Positions 58,423 through 64,000 of a stretch of DNA of 64,000 bases are shown here, one piece after another. Source of the stretch: Polaromonas jejuensis NBRC 106434 (lineage in GTDB: Bacteria; Pseudomonadota; Gammaproteobacteria; Burkholderiales; Burkholderiaceae_C); assembly GCF_001598235.1 (NCBI RefSeq), contig NZ_BCYO01000021.1, forward strand, positions 1 through 64,000, read 5' to 3'. Every line of letters starts with the position of its first letter. Positions within the stretch are counted from its first letter, which is position 1. Below the pieces are notes generated by a model. That model saw only the letters and a list, made by a program, of their open reading frames with translations. It ran no database searches and was not told where the DNA came from. The translations under genes were made by a program, and so were the position numbers.

Positions 58423-58908
58423 ATGAGTACGGTATATGACTTTGAAGCCCGTCAGATCAATGGCAAAGACATCCCGCTGTCCGAGTTCAAAGGCAAGGTG
58501 ATGCTGATCGTGAACACAGCCAGCCAATGCGGCTTCACCCCGCAGTTCGGCGGCCTTGAAACGCTGCACAAAACCTATGCCGACAAGGGCCTGGCGGTAC
58601 TGGGCTTTCCCTGCAACCAGTTCGGCTCGCAGGACCCGGGCAATGACGACGAGATCTCTGCGTTCTGCCAAGTCAACTACGGCGTCAGCTTTCCGATGAT
58701 GTCCAAGATCGAGGTCAACGGCCCGACCGCACACCCGCTGTACAAATGGCTGACCGCCGAGGCACCCGGCCTGCTGGGCAGCAAGGGCATCAAGTGGAAC
58801 TTCACCAAGTTTCTGGTCGGCAAAGACGGGCAAGTCATCAAGCGCTACGCGCCGCTGGACAAACCCGCTGATCTGACGAAAGACATCGAAGCGGCACTGG
58901 CGGCCTGA
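58423..58908 (+). CDS. Glutathione peroxidase-family protein
   Basis: A 161-aa thiol peroxidase that reduces hydroperoxides using glutathione or thioredoxin. The catalytic Cys lies in NTASQCGFTPQFGGLE (near residue 36), with Gln and Trp of the tetrad in FPCNQFGSQDPG and IKWNFTKFLV. It uses Cys, not selenocysteine. The ATG at 58423 has CAGGAGA nine bases upstream. Cytoplasmic; stands alone. Confidence 0.93.
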   Translation: MSTVYDFEARQINGKDIPLSEFKGKVMLIVNTASQCGFTPQFGGLETLHKTYADKGLAVLGFPCNQFGSQDPGNDDEISAFCQVNYGVSFPMMSKIEVNGPTAHPLYKWLTAEAPGLLGSKGIKWNFTKFLVGKDGQVIKRYAPLDKPADLTKDIEAALAA

Positions 58909-58948
58909 GGAATTGCATGAAAGCCGCGCTTCCTCGCGGATTGCTTGA

Positions 58949-58960
58949 ATAGCTTGCTAT
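58949..58960. repeat. ATAGC-TT-GCTAT mini-palindrome
   Basis: A perfect 5-bp inverted repeat with a 2-base centre, followed by another ATAGC at 58969-58973. It lies between the convergent peroxidase and WYL regulator genes. Confidence 0.5.
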
Positions 58961-58996
58961 CCATTCAATAGCACCGCAGCATTTTTGGCCAAACCG

Positions 58997-59689
58997 TCAA
59001 CGGGTGGCGCCGACCTGCCGCAGGAAGTCAGCCAGTGTTTTTCCCGCCTCATCGCGAAAAACGCCCTCCTGGGCCTGCACGTCGTCGATGCGGTCCACGC
59101 GGAATCTCCGGAAAGCCTGCCGGGTTTCGCACCAGGCCGCCAATGTCCACACCTTGCCCCAGAAAAAACAGCCCAGCGGCCGGATGCTGCGCTGGCTGCT
59201 CTGGTCGGCCGCGTCACGGTAACGGATGCTGAGGCGGCGGCGCGCCTGCACCGCTTCGCGCAGGGTCTGCAGGCGCTGCTGCGTGGCGGGCTCCAGCGCG
59301 AAGGCGGGTGCGTACAGGGCCAGGCTCTCGGCCGCCGCACGGGTCGGGCCGGACAACACGGACAGGATTTTCCCCAGCGCCTGTTCGGCCTCACGCGCCA
59401 GCGCCGGATCCAGCCAGGTCTGTGCCAGGCGCGCCCCGGCGACCAGCGCCCTGGCCTCCCCTTCACTGAACATCAGGGGCGGCAACTCAAAGCCGGCCCC
59501 GAGCCGGTAGCCGACGCCGGCCTCACCCTCTATCGGCACGCCCTGGTGCTGCAGGTCGGCCACATCGCGGTACACGGTGCGCTCGGACACCTCCAGGCGC
59601 TGTGCCAGAAACGCCGCCGTGGTGAGACGGCGCCCCCGTATCAGCTGGACAATGTGGAACAGTCGGTCGGCACGGCGCATGCACGACAT
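58997..59689 (-). CDS. YafY-type HTH/WYL-domain regulator
   Basis: A 230-aa transcription factor with an N-terminal HTH_11 (ADRLFHIVQLIRGRRLTTAAF, then EVSERTVYRDV) and a C-terminal WYL domain (near residues 130-210). WYL domains sense small ligands or nucleic acids. I use the ATG at 59689, with AGG seven bases upstream; the ATG at 59680 is nearly as good. Target genes are unknown. Confidence 0.87.
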   Translation of the reverse strand: MSCMRRADRLFHIVQLIRGRRLTTAAFLAQRLEVSERTVYRDVADLQHQGVPIEGEAGVGYRLGAGFELPPLMFSEGEARALVAGARLAQTWLDPALAREAEQALGKILSVLSGPTRAAAESLALYAPAFALEPATQQRLQTLREAVQARRRLSIRYRDAADQSSQRSIRPLGCFFWGKVWTLAAWCETRQAFRRFRVDRIDDVQAQEGVFRDEAGKTLADFLRQVGATR

Positions 59690-59725
59690 TTTAGGCCTGT
59701 AGCCCGTGTCGAATATGCGCAAGCA

Positions 59726-59742
59726 GCTATCGAAAATATAGC
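59726..59742. repeat. GCTAT...ATAGC mini-palindrome encoding a protein end
   Basis: GCGCAAGCAGCTAT and ATATAGC form a good copy of the family. Most of it lies in the last codons (LLYFR and stop) of the EVE-domain gene. Confidence 0.55.
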
Positions 59743-60173
59743 AACGAGAGATCTGCCATCATCGCGCGGGCAATCAGCCGCATGTCGTGGTCGCTCACGT
59801 CAAACAGGCCGAAGCGGAATTTGTAACCCCAGCGGCTGCGGTCTTCCACGAAGTCGAAGCTGTCCAGCAGCGGCAAAATCGAAGCCTCCTGCGCGCTCAC
59901 ATAGTGCACGTCGCGCCGCCAGGGCACAAAGCCCTGGCCCATGTCGACCGTAAAAGGCTCGCCGGGCCCGACGATGCCGATGGAGACAAAACACTGGCAC
60001 CTGTCTTTGCCGCCCATCGTCATGGCGGGTGCGTAGTAGGCGACCCGGTCATCCGGCTGCACGCGGCGGATCGGCCCGCTTTTGCCGTGGCAGACCTGCA
60101 TGAAGCCGCCGCCAGGATGGTCGCGGCCCCGTTGCGCATGCTCCGCGCTGGCCACCGCAATCCAGTTTTTCAT
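59727..60173 (-). CDS. EVE-domain (UPF0310) protein
   Basis: A 148-aa PUA-like protein of the EVE family, which binds modified bases or RNA. It starts NWIAVASAEHAQRGRDHPGGGFMQVCHGK, then VAYYAPAMTMGG and WGYKFRFGLFDVS, matching UPF0310. Function is unknown. I start at the ATG at 60173; a GTG four codons upstream is possible. The last residues are encoded by a mini-palindrome, so the natural end may have been changed by the repeat. Confidence 0.87.
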   Translation of the reverse strand: MKNWIAVASAEHAQRGRDHPGGGFMQVCHGKSGPIRRVQPDDRVAYYAPAMTMGGKDRCQCFVSIGIVGPGEPFTVDMGQGFVPWRRDVHYVSAQEASILPLLDSFDFVEDRSRWGYKFRFGLFDVSDHDMRLIARAMMADLSLLYFR

Positions 60174-60187
60174 AGCGCAGTCCACGC

Positions 60188-60571
60188 TCAGGCCAGCGCG
60201 TGCAGGCCGACCCGGTTGCCTTCGCAGTCGACGATATGCGCGAAAAACCCCATCCCCGGCGGCAAGGCGGTGCGGGGCGTGCTGATGCGCCCGCCCGCGG
60301 GCCCTACCCGGGACAGCACGGCGTCGAGCGAAGCGCCTGCGTTCAGGTAAACCAGCGTGCCTTGCGCACCGGGAGCGGCGACTTCCGGCCCGGCCATCAA
60401 GGCGCCGCGCACGGCCTCCTCGCCTTCGCCGGCAAACACCGCCATCTCCATGCCGGGGCCGCCGTAATTTTCGCGCCGCAGGGGGGCGCCCAGCAGCTGC
60501 TCGTAAAACGCCTGCGCGCGGCTGAGCTGTGTGCAGGGAATTTCAAACCAGTTGATCGCGTGGGAGTGCAT
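60188..60571 (-). CDS. VOC-family (glyoxalase-like) protein
   Basis: A 127-aa vicinal-oxygen-chelate protein. INWFEIPCTQLSRAQAFYEQLLG at the N-terminus and GFFAHIVDCEGNRVGLHA at the end are the two beta-alpha-beta modules of the fold, with metal ligands probably among the His/Glu of these. Specific activity is unknown. It is 14 bp upstream of the EVE gene, same strand. Confidence 0.88.
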   Translation of the reverse strand: MHSHAINWFEIPCTQLSRAQAFYEQLLGAPLRRENYGGPGMEMAVFAGEGEEAVRGALMAGPEVAAPGAQGTLVYLNAGASLDAVLSRVGPAGGRISTPRTALPPGMGFFAHIVDCEGNRVGLHALA

Positions 60572-60640
60572 GGAGAGGTCCTTTCAAGACAACGATTGAA
60601 GAGGACGCCATGGTGCGCCGGCCCTGCTGACAGCGTGGTG

Positions 60641-61885
60641 TCAGGAGCCCGGGTTTCCCAAGGCCTGGTCAAGCACTTCCACCCAGTGCCGAACGGGCGT
60701 GGCCGTGCCGCTTTGCAGGTGCGTGATGCAGCCGATGTTGGCCGAGACAATCACCTCGGGCTGCGTGGCCTGCAAATTCCCCAGCTTGCGGTCGCGCAGT
60801 TCATAGGCGATGGTGGGGTTGAGCACCGAGTAGGTGCCTGCCGAGCCGCAGCACAAATGCGCTTCATTGGCGGCCACCTGGATGTCAAAGCCCAGCTCGC
60901 CCAGGTACTTTTCCACGCCGCCCCGCAACTGCTGGCCGTGCTGCAGGGTGCACGGTGGATGAAAGACCATGGGGCGGGTGGCGGCCGTCACCTTTGCGCG
61001 CAACGACTCCGTCAACTCGGGCAGCAGCTCGCTCAGGTCGCGGGTGAGCTCGCTGATGCGCGCGGCCTTCGACGCGTAGGCCGGGTCGCCCTTGAGGAGG
61101 TAGCCGTACTCCTTGACCGTGACACCGCAACCCGAGGCATTCATCACGATGGCCTCCACACCTGAATTCGCACCGGCCTCCACATAGGGCCACCAGGCGT
61201 CGATGTTGCGGCGCATCTCGGCCTTGCCACCCGCCTGGTCGTTGAGGTGAAACTTGACGGCACCGCAGCAGCCGGCCTTCGCCGCCACCACGGTCTCTAT
61301 CCCGGCCGCATCCAGCACGCGCGCCGTGGCCGCATTGATGTTGGGCATCATGGCGGGCTGCACGCAACCTTCGAGCATGAGCATCTTGCGCGCATGGCTG
61401 CGTGCCGGCCACACGCCGGCCGGCTGCCGGGCGGGCACCTTGGCCTGAAGCGCGGCGGGCAGCAGGCCGCGCACGGCCTGGCCCAGTTTCATGGCCGGCG
61501 CGAAGAGCGGTGACGGCAGGCCCTCCTTGAGCGCCCAGCGCACGGCGTTTTCACCGGCCGGGCGCGGCACGCGCTCGTCGACCAGCTTGCGGCCAATGTC
61601 GACCAGATGGCCGTACTGCACGCCGCTGGGGCAGGTAGTTTCACAGTTGCGGCAGGTCAGGCAGCGGTCCAGATGCAGCTGGGTCTTGCGGGTCGGCGTC
61701 TCGCCTTCCAGCACCTGCTTGATCAGGTAGATGCGGCCGCGCGGACCATCGAGCTCATCACCGAGCAGCTGGTAGGTCGGGCAGGTGGCCGTGCAAAAGC
61801 CGCAGTGCACGCACTTGCGCAAAATCGCTTCGGCCTCGCGGCCGTCGACCGTGTTTTTGAATTCGGGAGCCAGGTTGGTTTGCAT
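60641..61885 (-). CDS. glcF: Glycolate oxidase iron-sulfur subunit
   Basis: A 414-aa Fe-S protein. Two 4Fe-4S motifs appear near the N-terminus (CVHCGFCTATCP at residue 25 and CLTCRNCETTCP at 75), and two CCG-type domains follow (GCCGAVKFH, CCGSAGTY), the architecture of GlcF. With GlcD and GlcE it oxidises glycolate to glyoxylate at the membrane. glcD is not in the window. A DUF1275 gene separates it from glcE. Confidence 0.92.
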   Translation of the reverse strand: MQTNLAPEFKNTVDGREAEAILRKCVHCGFCTATCPTYQLLGDELDGPRGRIYLIKQVLEGETPTRKTQLHLDRCLTCRNCETTCPSGVQYGHLVDIGRKLVDERVPRPAGENAVRWALKEGLPSPLFAPAMKLGQAVRGLLPAALQAKVPARQPAGVWPARSHARKMLMLEGCVQPAMMPNINAATARVLDAAGIETVVAAKAGCCGAVKFHLNDQAGGKAEMRRNIDAWWPYVEAGANSGVEAIVMNASGCGVTVKEYGYLLKGDPAYASKAARISELTRDLSELLPELTESLRAKVTAATRPMVFHPPCTLQHGQQLRGGVEKYLGELGFDIQVAANEAHLCCGSAGTYSVLNPTIAYELRDRKLGNLQATQPEVIVSANIGCITHLQSGTATPVRHWVEVLDQALGNPGS

Positions 61886-61890
61886 GGTTT

Positions 61891-62661
61891 TCAGAGGGAC
61901 TGGCTGCGGGCGCGGGCTTGCCGGCGAAAGCCGCGGCGGGCATCAGACAGCAGGGGTGGCAGGGACAAGAGCAGCAACAGCATGGCCAGCGGCGCCACCC
62001 ATACAAAGCCGATGTATTTGAAGCCCGTGGCGCCCACCAGCCCGCCCACGATGAACATGCCCAGCAGGGAGCCCAGCAACAGCAGCTTGCTGTGGTTGGC
62101 CCGAACCCGGGACTCGGGCGGGCTACCCGTGCGATTCCAGTAGAGCATCTTGCCCAGCTCGATCCCCAGGTCAGTGATCACGCCGGTCATGTGCGTCGTG
62201 CGGATCTCGGCAGAAGAGATTTTTGTCACCAGTGCGTTTTGCAGCCCCATGGTGAAGGCCAACACCAGCACCGTCAGCGGCACGGCAAAGGGGGTTTGCC
62301 GGTTCAGGGTGGCGCCAAGCAGGCCAAACACCAACAGCAGCACCGCTTCCAGCAGCAAGGGCAAGGCGTATTCACTGCGCAAGTGGTTCTGGCGCGCCCA
62401 GTTCACCAGCATGGCCGTGGCGGCCGCGCCGGCCGTGAACGCCAGCAGGGCGCCGATGGCACCCAGCACCAGCGTGATATGGCCCAGCACCAGGTTGTCG
62501 GCCACCATCGAGACAAAACCCGTCATGTGCGAGGTGTACATGCTCACCACCATGAAACCGCCCGCATTGATGGCTCCGGCCATAAAGGCCAGCGCGCGCC
62601 CCAGCAGGCGGTTGGTGGCTTGCGTGCGGTGTTGACCGGTGAGGTGGCGCAGACGTCGCAT
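61891..62661 (-). CDS. DUF1275 (YoaK-like) membrane protein
   Basis: A 256-aa integral membrane protein with six or so hydrophobic segments. LAFMAGAINAGGFMVVSMYTSHMTGFVS and the repeat-like EIRTTHMTGVITDLGIELG are the YoaK/DUF1275 signatures. Function is unknown. It lies between glcE (7 bp upstream) and glcF (5 bp downstream), tightly packed within the operon, which is unusual for this family. Confidence 0.88.
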   Translation of the reverse strand: MRRLRHLTGQHRTQATNRLLGRALAFMAGAINAGGFMVVSMYTSHMTGFVSMVADNLVLGHITLVLGAIGALLAFTAGAAATAMLVNWARQNHLRSEYALPLLLEAVLLLVFGLLGATLNRQTPFAVPLTVLVLAFTMGLQNALVTKISSAEIRTTHMTGVITDLGIELGKMLYWNRTGSPPESRVRANHSKLLLLGSLLGMFIVGGLVGATGFKYIGFVWVAPLAMLLLLLSLPPLLSDARRGFRRQARARSQSL

Positions 62662-62668
62662 GGCGGCT

Positions 62669-63757
62669 TTACCAGTCCGGGTACATCCGGCCACGGTTAA
62701 AGATGCCGGCCGGGTCGAATTGTTTCTTCAGCTCGCGGTGTATGCGGTCCAGCGGCGTCTTGAGCGGACTGAACACCGGCACGGTTTTGTCGGCGGAGCG
62801 AAACAGGGTGGCGTGGCCATGAGCCTCTGCGGCGGCGCGACGAATGGCCGGGGCATCGCCCGCTGGCCGCTTGAGCCAACGCTGCGCACCGCCCCACTCC
62901 ACCAGCGTGGCGCCGAAATCCAGCACTGCGGCCGTGTCGGGCAGGCTGACCCGCCACAAGGATTCATCGCCCTGCAGCCGGAAAAAAGGCAGGGCCTGCT
63001 CTCGCAGGGCCACCCACAGGGCCCGGGCTTCGCCCTCCCCCACGGCTTCGCCGCCCAGGGTCTTTTGCGCTGCAGCGACGGCGGCCTTGGCGCCCCTGAG
63101 GCGCACCCACAAGCGGCCCGCCTGCCAGCAGGAGGCGTTGAGAGACAGGGGCAGCCCACCCCAGCGGTTGAGCTGGCGCAAGGCCGTGGCTTCATCCATG
63201 TCGAACGCCAGCGTGGCCTCCAGAGGCGCGACCGGCAGCACTTTCAGGGACACCTCCAGCAACACACCCAGCGTGCCGAGCGAGCCGGCCATCAGGCGCG
63301 AGACATCGTAGCCGGCCACATTCTTCATGACCTGGCCGCCAAAGGTGAGCTGCTCGCCCTTGCCGTTGAGCAGGACCACGCCCAGCATGTAGTCGCGCAC
63401 CGCACCGGCACTGCTGCGCGCGGGGCCATTCAGGCCGCTGGCCACCATGCCGCCGACGGTCGCCCGCGCACCGGAGTCGCCGAAATGCGGTGGTTCGAAC
63501 GGCAGGCACTGGCCCTGGGCGGCCAGCAGGGCCTCCAGCTCGGCCAGCGGTGTGCCGGCCCGCACGGTGACCACCAGTTCGCTGGGCTCGTAGCTGGTCA
63601 CTCCGGCGAACGCCGTCATGTCCAGGACTTCCCCTCGCAGGGCTTGCCCATAGAAGTCCTTGCTGCCACCCCCGCGTATGCGCAAGGGCGTTCCCGCAGC
63701 GGCGGCGGCGCGCACCCGCTCGGCCATAGCAGCCGTCACATCAGTATCTGGAACCAT
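62669..63757 (-). CDS. glcE: Glycolate oxidase FAD-binding subunit
   Basis: A 362-aa flavin-binding subunit of glycolate oxidase. The FAD_binding_4 domain is present (GTPLRIRGGGSKDFYG, near residue 25; GGMVASGLNGPARSSAG, near 108; GGQVMKNVAGYDVSRL, near 140), and the C-terminus reads DPAGIFNRGRMYPDW, typical of the family. First of the glcE-DUF1275-glcF set, downstream of an SMP-30-like gene. Confidence 0.92.
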   Translation of the reverse strand: MVPDTDVTAAMAERVRAAAAAGTPLRIRGGGSKDFYGQALRGEVLDMTAFAGVTSYEPSELVVTVRAGTPLAELEALLAAQGQCLPFEPPHFGDSGARATVGGMVASGLNGPARSSAGAVRDYMLGVVLLNGKGEQLTFGGQVMKNVAGYDVSRLMAGSLGTLGVLLEVSLKVLPVAPLEATLAFDMDEATALRQLNRWGGLPLSLNASCWQAGRLWVRLRGAKAAVAAAQKTLGGEAVGEGEARALWVALREQALPFFRLQGDESLWRVSLPDTAAVLDFGATLVEWGGAQRWLKRPAGDAPAIRRAAAEAHGHATLFRSADKTVPVFSPLKTPLDRIHRELKKQFDPAGIFNRGRMYPDW

Positions 63758-63868
63758 GGCAAGAATGGTAAGCCGCGGCGGCGCCCAAGCTATTGATTTT
63801 TTTGAACGCGGCCTGTTCGGTTTTTTGCAGCCGGGCCGGATGAATTGCGCCAGGCATCCGGTGAATCC

Positions 63869-64000
63869 TCAGTCCTTGAAGAAATTCACCGGCAAACCGG
63901 GCACCTCTACCCGCATGGAAAACACGCAGCCCGAGTCCGGCCAGGCTTGCAACTCCTGCTGGGGGCGGTTGTAGCGCGCCGTCGTGAGGTAAAGCGTTTG
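63869..64000 (-). CDS. SMP-30/gluconolactonase-like protein, 3' end only
   Basis: The last 43 codons of a minus-strand gene that enters from the right edge. TLYLTTARYNRP, GCVFSMRVEVPGLPVNFF and the stop fit the C-terminus of the SMP-30/gluconolactonase/LRE family, six-bladed beta-propellers that hydrolyse sugar lactones. The stop is 112 bp upstream of glcE, same strand. The rest lies outside the window. Confidence 0.75.
   Translation of the reverse strand, partial: QTLYLTTARYNRPQQELQAWPDSGCVFSMRVEVPGLPVNFFKD

Overview
The window is GC-rich, densely coded bacterial chromosome. Gene order and protein families (mrdA-mreD-mreC-mreB back to back with gatC-gatA-gatB; a Bug-type solute-binding protein; a fused LigB/LigA-type gallate dioxygenase; small GCTAT/ATAGC palindromes between genes) point to Betaproteobacteria, order Burkholderiales, most likely Comamonadaceae of the Polaromonas/Rhodoferax kind. 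This is inference from gene content; no database was searched. No tRNA, rRNA or CRISPR array was seen.

Layout. 1-1049: a terminator, then a TauE/SafE-type permease. 1061-9328: an alpha-glucoside cassette (GH31 hydrolase, complete ABC importer, divergent LacI regulator with two matching operators). 9364-9481: a second, diverged copy of the 3' end of the permease gene. 9524-17849: core cell-shape genes (mrdA, mreD, mreC, mreB) and the Glu/Asp-tRNA amidotransferase genes gatCAB. 17958-20315: a DUF4124 protein, pyrE and xthA. 20316-23214: a small lower-GC island with a decayed VapB45-like antitoxin, an intact VapC45-like PIN toxin and an ImmA/IrrE-DUF4411 pair, closed by a second, diverged copy of the xthA 3' end. 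23258-31793: DedA-rhodanese, metallophosphoesterase, MarR, ECF sigma factor, ferritin-like protein, cytochrome c, HPP-CBS protein, M48 protease and an AmpG-like permease. 32109-34051: a two-component system. 34331-40532: a nitronate monooxygenase-like enzyme, waaF, a zinc-finger protein, ilvE, a metallophosphoesterase and radA. 40630-44231: an HpaI-type aldolase, a CHMI-type isomerase, a Bug protein and a ketopantoate reductase-like protein. 44239-53602: a gallate / 4-oxalomesaconate catabolic cluster. 53748-64000: an oxidoreductase, alr, lplT, a DMT transporter, glutathione peroxidase, a WYL regulator, an EVE protein, a VOC protein, glcF, a DUF1275 gene, glcE and the end of an SMP-30-like gene.

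How genes work together. The GH31 cassette imports and hydrolyses an alpha-glucoside under LacI control. In the aromatic cluster gallate dioxygenase opens the ring; the PrpF-type tautomerase, LigJ-type hydratase and LigK-type aldolase take 4-oxalomesaconate to pyruvate and oxaloacetate, and LigI recovers pyrone dicarboxylate. A shikimate dehydrogenase paralogue in the same cluster could feed it from the quinate/shikimate side.

The most unusual structural signal is repeated twice: an intact plus-strand gene (permease, xthA), then foreign-looking cargo, then a detached, diverged tail of the same gene of about 117 bp in the same orientation, with no integrase visible. A second theme is a family of GC-rich repeats that enter genes, including an in-frame 33-codon insertion in xthA.
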